A stretch of DNA of 10,794 nucleotides from an uncultured bacterium (lineage in GTDB: Bacteria > Bacillota > Clostridia > Oscillospirales > Acutalibacteraceae). Position 1 is the first letter of the stretch. Each line of letters begins with the position of its first letter. The position numbers were made by a program, and so were the translations under genes. Under the pieces are notes generated by a model. That model searched no databases and had not been told where the DNA came from. It saw only the letters and a list, made by a program, of their open reading frames with translations. The stretch is from the NCBI GenBank assembly GCA_905215055.1, contig CAJMOH010000067.1:1-10794 (forward strand), written 5' to 3'. Shown piece after piece: positions 1 through 5,833 of this stretch.

Positions 1-1
1 C

Positions 2-241
2 CAGGCCGAGATTGATAAGGTCAAGGCCAAAATCAGCGAACAGCAGGCCCGGCTGAAAGAATTGGAACAGAAGAAACTGGAGGCCGAAAACAGCGAGATC
101 GTGGACATCGTGCGGGGCATGAGCATCCCCCTTGCGGAGCTCCCCCTGGTGCTCCAGAAGCTCCGGGACGATGGCACTTTGGGACAAAGTGTCCCGAAGT
201 CCGAGCCCGCGCCTGTTACCGAGGGAAAGGAGGACAACTGA
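2..241 (+). CDS. DUF4315-type coiled-coil protein, 3' end (partial)
   Basis: The reading frame is open from the window edge to a TGA at 239-241 and gives 79 residues; the start lies upstream of the window. The first ~40 residues are a charged coiled coil (QAEIDKVKAKISEQQARLK onward), followed by EIVDIVRGMSIPLAELPLVL. This order matches the small DUF4315 family found next to DUF4366 genes in conjugation modules of Clostridia; the molecular role is unknown. The last ~25 residues include GTLGQSVPKS, which is encoded by a dispersed palindromic repeat (176-200), so the C-terminus looks extended by repeat DNA. The next gene starts 2 bases after the stop and its SD lies inside this gene's end, so the two are probably cotranscribed and coupled. 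Confidence 0.75.
   Translation, partial: QAEIDKVKAKISEQQARLKELEQKKLEAENSEIVDIVRGMSIPLAELPLVLQKLRDDGTLGQSVPKSEPAPVTEGKEDN
176..200 (+). repeat. Palindromic repeat copy 1 (inside a coding sequence)
   Basis: The left arm is ACTTTGGGACA, the centre AAG and the right arm TGTCCCGAAGT. The arms are complementary except for one T/G pair, which would still pair as U-G in RNA. The copy is identical over 25 bp to those at 1658 and 5712. It lies in frame within the DUF4315-type gene. Confidence 0.9.
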
Positions 242-243
242 AT

Positions 244-999
244 ATGAAACGCTTTCGAGTCTTGACGGCGGCGCTTTGCGCCGCTGTTCTTTTATGCGGC
301 TTTACCCCCGCAACGGCCTACGCCGGGGGCGGCGAGGACTGGGAGGGGCTTGACCCCGTGGAGCCCGCTGTCACGGAGGAGCCGGTGATTGAGCCCGGCG
401 AGGGCTTTTCTGAGGACGGCAATCTTGTGACCCGTGATCTGCTCTATGACAAGCATACCAACAAGCAGTTTATTACCGTCCAGACCAGCGGCGGGGCCAC
501 CTTTTACATTGTCATTGACTACGACAAGCCCGTGGACGAGGACGGCGAACAGTACCAGACCTATTTTCTGAATACGGTGGACGAGGCCGACCTGCTGGCC
601 GCTGCCGAGACCGCTGGCGTAGAGCTGGCCTCCTGCTCCTGCTCGGACAAATGCGCGGCGGGGGCCGTCAATACCGACTGCGCGGTGTGCGCCGTCAACA
701 TGACCGAGTGCGCAGGTGTGGAGCAAAAGCCGGAACCAGAACCGGAGCCTGTGGCCGAGCCCGACGCCGAGCCGGAAACAGAAAAAGGCAACGCCGGGAT
801 GCTCCTGCTGGTGCTGGCCGTGGCGGTGCTGGGCGGCGGGGCCGCGTTCTATTTCAAGGTGTACCGCCCCAAACAGCAGGCGGCAACAGAGCCGGAGGAG
901 GACTACGGCGAGGAACTGGAGGACTATGACGGCGAGGAGGACGGCCCGCCCTGGGATGAGGACGAGGACGAAAACGAGGATACGGAGGACGGGGAATGA
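244..999 (+). CDS. DUF4366 domain protein, secreted and membrane-anchored
   Basis: 251 residues. Residues 1-27 are a signal peptide (basic MKRFR, hydrophobic core, likely cut after AYA). The middle part (LVTRDLLYDKHTNKQFITVQ, then TFYIVIDYDKP and YFLNTVDEADLLAAAE) is the DUF4366 pattern. A Cys-rich stretch follows (~130-157: SCSCSDKC, DCAVC, EC), then a Pro-Glu repeat linker, a transmembrane helix at ~186-205 (MLLLVLAVAVLGGGAAFYF) and a very acidic tail. The predicted topology is an extracellular domain on a single-pass anchor. The family sits among T4SS genes of Clostridia ICEs, so a part in the transfer channel or cell contact is likely but not shown. The SD is GGAGG at 229-233. The stop overlaps the next start (ATGA). 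Confidence 0.85.
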   Translation: MKRFRVLTAALCAAVLLCGFTPATAYAGGGEDWEGLDPVEPAVTEEPVIEPGEGFSEDGNLVTRDLLYDKHTNKQFITVQTSGGATFYIVIDYDKPVDEDGEQYQTYFLNTVDEADLLAAAETAGVELASCSCSDKCAAGAVNTDCAVCAVNMTECAGVEQKPEPEPEPVAEPDAEPETEKGNAGMLLLVLAVAVLGGGAAFYFKVYRPKQQAATEPEEDYGEELEDYDGEEDGPPWDEDEDENEDTEDGE

Positions 1000-1172
1000 A
1001 TTTCACAGCAAGCTCTTTTGAACGGATGATGAAACAAAAGCCCCGGCCCCAGGCTCCCGGCCCGGCCAAACCGCCCAGAGGCTCCGCCTGCTCCGTCTGT
1101 CCCTACTGGCGGGGCCTGCGCTGTGTCTGCTGTTATCAGAAACTTTCTCCCAGGCCGGGCGGCGGGAGGTGA
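996..1172 (+). CDS. Small Cys-rich protein, 58 aa
   Basis: The ATG at 996-998 overlaps the TGA of the DUF4366 gene in an ATGA junction, which suggests translational coupling. The product starts MNFTASSFERMMKQKPRPQ, continues with a Pro-rich linker and has a Cys cluster (CSVCPYWRGLRCVCCYQKL) that could bind a metal ion, ending in a basic Gly/Arg tail. Five Cys in ~17 residues and the tight packing between two module genes argue for a real gene. It lies directly before the Cys-rich VLP-type gene and also carries Cys pairs, so the two may be functionally linked. I do not recognise a named function. Confidence 0.7.
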   Translation: MNFTASSFERMMKQKPRPQAPGPAKPPRGSACSVCPYWRGLRCVCCYQKLSPRPGGGR

Positions 1173-1176
1173 CGCT

Positions 1177-1530
1177 TTGGCCCGCGAACTGACACGGGAG
1201 GAAAAGGCGGCCATCCGCTCCCTGGTGGTGAAATGGTGCGCCAACTATGACCGGGCCTGTGGATGCCTGCCCCTGGACTGTGAGTGCTATATGCTGGGAA
1301 AGTGCTGGACAGGTGCCTATTGCCGCTACTTCCGGGAGGCCGTCCTGCCCCTTGATCCAGCTCTGGAGGCCGCCCTTACTACTGTGGGCCCCAGGCCGGA
1401 TTTCAAGCCCTGCCCCATCTGCGGCGGGGCCGTGGCCCCGGACAGGCGGCAGGCATATTGTTCAGAGGCTTGCGCCTTAAAAGCCCACCGCCGCCAACAG
1501 CGGGAATATATGCGCCGGAAACGGGGGTGA
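1177..1530 (+). CDS. Cys-rich VLP-type protein (zinc-ribbon-like)
   Basis: I place the start at TTG 1177: GGGAGG at 1164-1169 lies 7 bases upstream, and the protein then begins MARELTREEKAAIRSLV, as expected for the family. This gives 117 residues. The N-terminal half holds seven Cys (21, 28, 30, 35, 37, 43, 49) with the CLPLDCECYML signature of the Cys-rich VLP family. The C-terminal half has CPIC (79-82) and CSEAC (95-99), a zinc-ribbon-like arrangement, followed by a very basic tail (HRRQQREYMRRKRG) suited to nucleic acid. The frame is open further upstream to 1123, but that part overlaps the previous gene and lacks an SD. The family is common in mobile elements of Clostridia; its biochemical role is unknown. 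Confidence 0.8.
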   Translation: MARELTREEKAAIRSLVVKWCANYDRACGCLPLDCECYMLGKCWTGAYCRYFREAVLPLDPALEAALTTVGPRPDFKPCPICGGAVAPDRRQAYCSEACALKAHRRQQREYMRRKRG

Positions 1531-1712
1531 TCTGTTGACAATTAGCCCCCGGAAAACCCGCTGATTTCAAGGCTTTTTGGGGCCGCTTTTGGGGCGGGCC
1601 GTAGTTTTATATGCCCGGCCCTGGAATGGCCGAAATGTTGTCAACATGGAAAAACGGGACTTTGGGACAAAGTGTCCCGAAGTCCCAGGCTGTTATGCTT
1701 GAGGAGGTGTCT
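1531..1712. other. Intergenic stretch with a paired GTTGACAA motif and short direct repeats
   Basis: GTTGACAA at 1534-1541 recurs inverted as TTGTCAAC at 1638-1645, the latter inside a perfect 13-bp palindrome (ATGTTGTCAACAT, 1635-1647). Two near-identical direct units (CTTTTTGGGGC at 1573 and CTTTTGGGGC at 1586) lie between them. Palindromic repeat copy 2 follows. The layout suits a protein-binding site, but nothing identifies the protein. Confidence 0.35.
1656..1686 (+). repeat. Palindromic repeat copy 2
   Basis: The same arms as copy 1 (centre AAG), with the pairing extended outward by GGG on the left and CCC on the right. This is the longest version, with 14-nt arms and a single T/G mismatch. 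It lies 26 bases upstream of the start of the 51-aa gene, so it would be in the mRNA leader if transcription starts upstream. Confidence 0.9.
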
Positions 1713-1868
1713 ATGGAAAAACAGAAAGACCAGGAATTTGCACATCTGGAGGTCAAACGTCTTTGCGGCGTGTTCGGCGCGCCCCTGCCCCCTGTGGAGG
1801 AAAAGCCCGTGGATAAGGTCAAGGAGCCGCCCCGCCCCTATCGGAGTCGGGAACGGGAGGAGCGGTGA
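1713..1868 (+). CDS. Small basic/Pro-rich protein, 51 aa, upstream of mobC
   Basis: ATG 1713 follows GAGGAGG (1701-1707) at a spacing of 5 bases, a strong start. The product is MEKQKDQEFAHLEVKRLCG, then a Pro-rich middle (GAPLPPVEEKPVDKVKEPPRP) and an Arg-rich end (YRSREREER). The frame continues upstream through palindromic repeat copy 2, but that part lacks an SD and reads repeat DNA, so I exclude it. Its stop overlaps the GTG of mobC (GTGA), which implies translational coupling and a role in or near the relaxosome. The family is not known to me. Confidence 0.65.
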   Translation: MEKQKDQEFAHLEVKRLCGVFGAPLPPVEEKPVDKVKEPPRPYRSREREER

Positions 1869-2212
1869 CAAAGAAACGCCGCCGCCCTGTCCATCTTCAT
1901 GTCATGGTGTCTGAGGAGGAGCAGGCGCTGATCCGGGAGCGCATGGCCGAGGCTGGCATCCGCAACATGGGGGCCTATATGCGGAAAATGGCCCTTAACG
2001 GCTATGTGCTCCACGTTGACCTCTCGCCCGTCCGGGAGCTGGTGTCGCTCCAGCGGCGGTGCTCAAACAATCTAAACCAGGTGGCGATCCAGGCCAACAC
2101 CTACGGCGGCATCTACCCGGAGGAGATCGCCGCTCTGCAAAGGGACTATGCGGCCTTATGGGGGCCGCTGTCTGATTTACTGGAAAGGCTCTCCGCCGTG
2201 GTGGAGCTTTGA
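1865..2212 (+). CDS. mobC: Mobilization protein MobC (relaxosome accessory)
   Basis: 115 residues starting at GTG 1865, which overlaps the previous stop; GGGAGGAG lies just upstream. The basic N-terminus (TKKRRRPVHLHVMVSEEEQALI) followed by IRNMGAYMRKMALNGYVLHVDL fits a ribbon-helix-helix DNA-binding fold. RRCSNNLNQVAIQANTYGG is the hallmark of the MobC family (NNLNQ then an A-x-N-x-G-like end). MobC proteins bind at oriT, help open the DNA and assist the relaxase. The relaxase lies just downstream but is separated from mobC by a strong hairpin terminator and a palindromic repeat, so the pair may not be expressed as a simple operon. Confidence 0.9.
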   Translation: MTKKRRRPVHLHVMVSEEEQALIRERMAEAGIRNMGAYMRKMALNGYVLHVDLSPVRELVSLQRRCSNNLNQVAIQANTYGGIYPEEIAALQRDYAALWGPLSDLLERLSAVVEL

Positions 2213-2216
2213 CCCT

Positions 2217-2249
2217 CCGGGGAGCGGTGTTTTACCGCTCCCCGGTTTT
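2217..2249 (+). terminator. Strong hairpin terminator after mobC
   Basis: A perfect 12-bp GC-rich stem (CCGGGGAGCGGT at 2217-2228 with ACCGCTCCCCGG at 2234-2245), a GTTTT loop and a following TTTT. It begins 5 bases after the mobC stop. The U-tract is short, so termination may be partial and allow read-through to the relaxase. Confidence 0.75.
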
Positions 2250-2252
2250 CAC

Positions 2253-2277
2253 GACTTTGGGACACTTTGTCCCAAGG
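2253..2277 (-). repeat. Palindromic repeat copy 3 (inverted centre)
   Basis: The left arm is ACTTTGGGACA, the centre CTT (the reverse complement of AAG in copies 1, 2 and 5) and the right arm TGTCCCAAGGT. It lies between the mobC terminator and the relaxase SD, so it would be in the relaxase leader. Confidence 0.9.
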
Positions 2278-2298
2278 TGGCGAAAGCCGCATACAGAG

Positions 2299-2314
2299 AG
2301 GAGGGGTATTCACG
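2299..2314 (+). promoter_or_regulatory. Relaxase SD followed by a non-standard ACG start
   Basis: AGGAGG (2299-2304), then 7 bases, then ACG GCC ACA ACC. An ATG at this exact place would give MATTYIRPYK, the N-terminus I expect for such relaxases. Either ACG is used as a weak start or the ATG has been lost. Confidence 0.55.
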
Positions 2315-3718
2315 GCCACAACCTACATCCGGCCTTACAAGGTAGCGGCTGGAAAAAGCGCAATCCAGACGATGGAGGAGCGGTTTGATTATGGGCTCAA
2401 TCCCAAAAAGCTGGGGGCCGTGTCCGCTTATCTCTGCGACCCGTCCACAGCTCCCGCCGAGTTCCTGCTGGTAAAAAGCCAGTACCAGGCGGAAACGGCC
2501 CGGCCCGTGGAGCGCGGGGCCCTGTTCTTCCAGATCCGGCAGGCGTTCCCGCCCGGCGAGGTGACGGCGGAGGAGGCAAATAAAATCGGCTATGAAACGG
2601 CGATGCGCTGGACGAAAGGCAAATACCAGTTTTTTGTCTGCACACATACCGACAAGGGCCACATTCACAATCACATTTATTACAACTCCACGGCCTTTGA
2701 CCGCTCCCGGAAATTCCATAATTTCATCGGCTCGTCCTTTGCCCTGCGGCGGCTGTCTGACCGGGTGTGCATTGAGCACGAGTTGTCCTATATCCAAAAT
2801 CCCAAACTGCACAGCAAGGGCCGTTTTCTCCATTACGGTCAATGGATCGGGGAAAAGCCGCCCTCTGCCCAGCAGAGGGTGCGGCTGGCTGTCATCGCGG
2901 CCCTGGAGAAAAAGCCCGCCGACTTTGCGGCGTTCCTGCGGCTCATGGAGGAGTCCGGCTTTGCCGTCAAGCATGGGCGGGGCGGCGTGATCTCGTTCCT
3001 GGCTCCCGGCCAGGATAAACCGACCCGGCTCCGGGCTTCTACCCTGGGCGCGGGCTTTGACCCGGAGGACATCCGGGCGGTGATTGCCGGGGAGCGGCCC
3101 ATCCCGGAACTCCCCCAGGACGCTCCGGCCCCGCCCCGGCGCGTTGATCTTGTGATTGACATTCAACAGCGCATGGCCCAGGGCAAGGGCCCGGCCTATG
3201 AGCGGTGGGCCAAGGTCTACAACCTAAAGCAGATGGCCGCCGCGCTCCAGTATCTGCGGGAGCAAGAACTGGCCGACTATGCCGCGCTGGAGGCCAGCAC
3301 CGAGACGGCGGTGGATCGCTTTCACAAGTTGGCCGGGGAGCTGCGGGACACGGAGGCCGCCCTCTCCAAAACGGCCCGGCTTATGGAGGCCACGGTGGAC
3401 TATGCCAAGACCCGGCCTGTGTTCGATGGTTACAAGGCGGCCCGGTACAGTAAAAAATACCTGGCCCAGCATGAGGCGGAGCTGGCCGCTTATCGGGCGG
3501 CAAAGGCGGCCATGAATGAAATCCTGGACGGGGCAAAGCTCCCCAAAATAGACACGCTGAAAAAATCCCGCCGGGAGCTGGCGGAAAAGAAAAAGGCCCT
3601 CTATGCCGAGTACCGCCAGGCCCAGGCGGATATGCGGGAGGCCGTGGCGGTCAAGGCGAATATTGACCACCTGCTCGGCGTGACGGACGGGCGGGAAAAT
3701 AAGGCCCAGGAGCGGTAG
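2312..3718 (+). CDS. Relaxase / mobilization nuclease (PF03432-like)
   Basis: The product nicks oriT and leads the strand into the recipient during conjugation. Counting from the ACG at 2312 it has 468 residues and begins (M/T)ATTYIRPYKVAAGKSAIQ. The core has QIRQAFPPGEVTAEEANKIGYETAMRWTKGKYQFFVCTH in short blocks, then the metal-binding His cluster H112-TDKG-H117-I-H119-N-H121, the relaxase motif III; the likely Tyr nucleophile is near the N-terminus. Residues ~300-460 are helical and charged, as in many relaxases. The SD (AGGAGG, 2299-2304) fits ACG 2312 with a 7-base gap. The alternatives are TTG 2267, inside a palindromic repeat with no SD, and an ATG about 20 codons downstream that would remove conserved residues. 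MobC lies upstream and a hairpin cluster downstream. Confidence 0.93.
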   Translation, partial: TATTYIRPYKVAAGKSAIQTMEERFDYGLNPKKLGAVSAYLCDPSTAPAEFLLVKSQYQAETARPVERGALFFQIRQAFPPGEVTAEEANKIGYETAMRWTKGKYQFFVCTHTDKGHIHNHIYYNSTAFDRSRKFHNFIGSSFALRRLSDRVCIEHELSYIQNPKLHSKGRFLHYGQWIGEKPPSAQQRVRLAVIAALEKKPADFAAFLRLMEESGFAVKHGRGGVISFLAPGQDKPTRLRASTLGAGFDPEDIRAVIAGERPIPELPQDAPAPPRRVDLVIDIQQRMAQGKGPAYERWAKVYNLKQMAAALQYLREQELADYAALEASTETAVDRFHKLAGELRDTEAALSKTARLMEATVDYAKTRPVFDGYKAARYSKKYLAQHEAELAAYRAAKAAMNEILDGAKLPKIDTLKKSRRELAEKKKALYAEYRQAQADMREAVAVKANIDHLLGVTDGRENKAQER

Positions 3719-3737
3719 CGACAGGCCGCAGACAACA

Positions 3738-3750
3738 GGCGCATAGCGCC
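3738..3750. repeat. Small hairpin next to repeat copy 4
   Basis: GGCGC (3738-3742), loop ATA, GCGCC (3746-3750), directly abutting palindromic repeat copy 4. The two hairpins together form a tandem structure just after the relaxase stop. Confidence 0.5.
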
Positions 3751-3780
3751 GGGACTTTGGGACACTTTGTCCCGAAGTCC
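3751..3780 (-). repeat. Palindromic repeat copy 4 (inverted centre, long arms)
   Basis: GGG-extended left arm, centre CTT and right arm TGTCCCGAAGT followed by CC. The outer bases are as in copy 1, but the centre is reversed. It lies 33 bases after the relaxase stop with no T-tract behind it, so it is not an ordinary terminator. Confidence 0.9.
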
Positions 3781-3785
3781 TGCGG

Positions 3786-3900
3786 GTTTGGGGAGCTCCC
3801 CAACAAGCATTTTTGCGGGCCTGCGGCCCGGCAAAAATTTCGGAGTGTGGACACACTCGAATTGCTTGCCAAAACGTGCGGGCCTCGGAAGTACCCGCGT
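3786..3900. other. Candidate oriT: cluster of inverted repeats after the relaxase gene
   Basis: Three structures follow one another. The first is a perfect 16-bp palindrome, TTGGGGAGCTCCCCAA (3788-3803). The second is a long imperfect hairpin with outer arms ATTTTTGC and GCAAAAAT and inner arms GGGCC and GGCCC (about 3809-3838). The third is GAGTGT (3843-3848), loop GGAC, ACACTC (3853-3858), followed by a non-palindromic tail CGAATTGCTTGCCAAAAC. A GCGGG/CCCGC pair closes the area (3878-3898). Inverted repeats followed by a single-strand-like tail beside a relaxase gene are typical of oriT. I could not identify a nic consensus with confidence. The alternative is a compound terminator for the relaxase transcript. 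Confidence 0.5.
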
Positions 3901-3929
3901 TAAAACATCGGACTTATGTCATTTCACTC

Positions 3930-3958
3930 TTGTATTGTTCTATTGGATGTGCTAAAAT
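3930..3958 (+). promoter_or_regulatory. Promoter of the tetR-like gene
   Basis: TTGTAT (3930-3935), 17-base spacer, TAAAAT (3953-3958). The sequence turns AT-rich here. The start codon at 4009 leaves a leader of about 45 bases. Confidence 0.6.
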
Positions 3959-3973
3959 AAAGTTGATTTTTAG
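3952..3973. promoter_or_regulatory. Possible TetR operator (autoregulation)
   Basis: CTAAAA (3952-3957) and TTTTAG (3968-3973) form an inverted repeat that overlaps the -10 box. The 10-mer CTAAAATAAA found here also occurs at 4750-4759 before the cargo operon. This is an inference from symmetry and location. Confidence 0.3.
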
Positions 3974-4008
3974 AATTTGTTTTTATTTTGCAGGGAAGAG
4001 GTGACGGG

Positions 4009-4629
4009 ATGCCAAAGGTAGCTTATTCTGAGGAGGATAGAGAGCGCATCAGAACGGAACTCGTTGCAGTTGGTCTTGAACTGATGGCAAAACAGGGCAT
4101 ACAGCATACTACTGTGGAGCAAATATATAAAAAGGTTGGTATTTCACGAACTTTCTTTTACTCTTTCTTTGCAACGAAAGAAGATTTGATCGTTGAAACG
4201 CTGTACTTGCAACAGCCTAAAATTATTGAGCAAGTGCAAAGACTGATGGCCGATCCTGCTTTAAGCTGGCGTGATGCCGTGAAACAATTTCTCTATGCCT
4301 GTTGTTACGGAGAGAAAAATGGCATCGCTGTTTTAACGATTGAAGAACAGCAACTCATTTTCAAACGTTTGTCAAAGGAAAGCTATCAAATATTCCGTCA
4401 AAAGCAGCTCCGTCTTTTTGGAGAAATTTTAGAAAACTTTGGTATAAAGGCGGACGCGGCAAGGATCAATTTATTTACGAATTTGAGTCTGACAGCGATG
4501 GTTGTACGCAAGGCAATTCCTGATACGTTACCTCTGTTTGTTCCCGAAGTTGCCGATGAAACAGTTGACTTTCAAATAAACGCTATTGTGGATGCCCTGG
4601 AGAAATTAAAAGCAACACCTACCGCTTGA
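4009..4629 (+). CDS. TetR/AcrR-family transcriptional regulator
   Basis: 206 residues from ATG 4009, chosen because AAGAGGTGA lies a few bases upstream; an in-frame TTG at 3988 has no SD. The N-terminal domain shows the TetR helix-turn-helix: ERIRTELVAVGLELMAKQG, then TTVEQIYKKVGISRTFFYSFF and the usual (A/S)KEDL (residues ~10-60). The rest is helical and should bind a small ligand and form the dimer; it gives no clue to the ligand. Such proteins repress neighbouring genes until the ligand binds. The gene has its own promoter and terminator and precedes a four-gene operon, its probable target. Codons are AT-richer than in the conjugation genes, which marks it as part of the cargo. Confidence 0.9.
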   Translation: MPKVAYSEEDRERIRTELVAVGLELMAKQGIQHTTVEQIYKKVGISRTFFYSFFATKEDLIVETLYLQQPKIIEQVQRLMADPALSWRDAVKQFLYACCYGEKNGIAVLTIEEQQLIFKRLSKESYQIFRQKQLRLFGEILENFGIKADAARINLFTNLSLTAMVVRKAIPDTLPLFVPEVADETVDFQINAIVDALEKLKATPTA

Positions 4630-4645
4630 GTGATTGAAATGAGAT

Positions 4646-4696
4646 AATCCGTCCGAATATCATGTTTCGGCCATATATTCAGACGGATTTCTTTTT
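4646..4696 (+). terminator. Intrinsic terminator of the tetR-like gene
   Basis: AATCCGTCCGAATAT (4646-4660) pairs with ATATTCAGACGGATT (4675-4689) with one mismatch, around a 14-base loop, and is followed by TCTTTTT. It begins 17 bases after the stop, so the next operon needs its own promoter. Confidence 0.85.
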
Positions 4697-4717
4697 AGCC
4701 AGGATAAAAACAAATTT

Positions 4718-4759
4718 GGTTTTTTGCTCTTATTTTTGAGAGATAAAACCTAAAATAAA
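4718..4759. promoter_or_regulatory. Probable control region of the cargo operon
   Basis: An imperfect inverted repeat (GGTTTT at 4718 with AAAACC at 4745; CTCT at 4727 with AGAG at 4739) is followed by CTAAAATAAA (4750-4759), shared with the tetR promoter. TAAAAT 4751-4756 could be a -10 box, but I see no good -35 at standard spacing. It lies just ahead of the SD AAAGGAG of the next gene. Confidence 0.35.
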
Positions 4760-4778
4760 ACGCAAAGGAGAACACGCG

Positions 4779-5696
4779 ATGAAAGTATTTGATCTGTTCG
4801 TAAGCAAATATCCACCGGGTAATGATTTGAGAAAACCTACTGCGGAAACGCTGGAGCAATTTCAAGGGAAAGTGCCAGCGGAGCTTCTGAACTTTTGGCA
4901 GGAATATGGTTTCGGAAATTATGGCGGAGGTTTGCTAAAAATTATTGATCCAACCGATTATATTGATACGCTCACTCTTTGGCTGGGCGAACAGGAGGGG
5001 TGCCTTCCCATTCTAATGACTGGATTTGGAACGCTTTTTATTTACCGCAAGCTGTCTGATACAGCCGATGATATGTGCCTGCTTGATATTCACAACCGCA
5101 GATCGGGCAGTTTCTCTACCAGCTTTTCCGATTTTTTTGAGCGTATTATTCCTGCCGAAAATTTTGCGGCGCAGTTTCTGAGAGTGGGTCTATTTCAAGA
5201 AGCATTTGCTAAACATGGCGGCCTTTCAGAAAACGAGATTTTCTTCTTTGCTCCGGCTTTGGCTTTTGGGGGAACTGAGTCCATTCAATATGTCGAAAAG
5301 GGAAATGCCGTTGTTCATCAGCACTTGTTGTTTGAAATGGGGGCGGATCATTCCGATGATACAGAACCGGATGATATGTGGTCGCAAGCCTATGAAGCAA
5401 ATCCCCATGTGTTTGAATTGGATAATGGCGGGCTTATGGTTAGCTTCACCTTTTCGGAAACTGTGGATACCATCCTGCCAGTAGCACCAGAAACGCTATA
5501 TGAGATTGAGGGAGAGACTATTTCTCTATGGGCGCTGACTTTCGTTAGTCTAACAAAAGAGGAAAACCTTGGCTTTTTGGAGTACCACAAGGCTTTGAAA
5601 CAATTACAACCCTACATTGTGGAAACGAGAGGAGATCACATATTAGTTCGCGGCCTGAGTTTGGCAGAGATGGAGCATATTCTGGCAAAGCAATAA
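4779..5696 (+). CDS. GAD-like / DUF1851 (Tdi1-type immunity) protein with extra C-terminal domain
   Basis: 305 residues; the SD AAAGGAG lies shortly before ATG 4779. Residues ~8-105 have the GAD-like pattern: a proline-rich start (KYPPGNDLRKP), then KVPAELLNFWQEYGFGNYGGGLLKIIDP and DTLTLWLG. Residues ~110-190 resemble the DUF1851 part (IFGT-like FGTLFIYRKL, then FFFAPALAFGGTES and VVHQHLLFEMG). This architecture occurs in Tdi1, the immunity protein for a type VI DNase effector. Residues ~195-305 are an additional acidic domain I do not recognise. No toxin gene lies next to it, so it would be an orphan immunity protein if the family role holds. There is no signal peptide or membrane helix, so it is cytosolic. 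Confidence 0.75.
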   Translation: MKVFDLFVSKYPPGNDLRKPTAETLEQFQGKVPAELLNFWQEYGFGNYGGGLLKIIDPTDYIDTLTLWLGEQEGCLPILMTGFGTLFIYRKLSDTADDMCLLDIHNRRSGSFSTSFSDFFERIIPAENFAAQFLRVGLFQEAFAKHGGLSENEIFFFAPALAFGGTESIQYVEKGNAVVHQHLLFEMGADHSDDTEPDDMWSQAYEANPHVFELDNGGLMVSFTFSETVDTILPVAPETLYEIEGETISLWALTFVSLTKEENLGFLEYHKALKQLQPYIVETRGDHILVRGLSLAEMEHILAKQ

Positions 5697-5711
5697 ATTT
5701 GCTTTACCGCT

Positions 5712-5736
5712 ACTTTGGGACAAAGTGTCCCGAAGT
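5712..5736 (+). repeat. Palindromic repeat copy 5 (inside the cargo operon)
   Basis: Identical over 25 bp to copies 1 and 2 (arms ACTTTGGGACA and TGTCCCGAAGT, centre AAG). It lies 15 bases after the GAD-like gene and 97 bases before the next start, within AT-rich sequence, so the repeat is not restricted to the GC-rich backbone. Confidence 0.9.
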
Positions 5737-5833
5737 GATATAGCTACTATCAAAATTATTTCATTTATGATGCTGTGGGTATTGCCCCATCCAGTTTCAT
5801 ATAAACACATTCAAACATTTAGGAGGAAAAGTC

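Noticed and set aside
1535..1540. Perfect TTGACA as a promoter -35 box
   Set aside because: No acceptable -10 box lies 16-18 bases downstream; the hexamer is better explained as part of the GTTGACAA inverted pair.
2267..2269. TTG as the relaxase start
   Set aside because: It lies in palindromic repeat copy 3 with no SD, while AGGAGG points to the codon at 2312.
2249..3166. Long open frame (305 codons) on the minus strand opposite the relaxase
   Set aside because: It is opposite a gene with clear relaxase motifs, and its own product shows no domain logic. It is a by-product of GC-rich codon use.
3871..3886. ACGTGCGGGCC as a MobQ-type nic site
   Set aside because: It only partly resembles the AAGTGCGCCCT-type consensus, and the relaxase looks PF03432-like rather than MobQ, so the match is not good enough.
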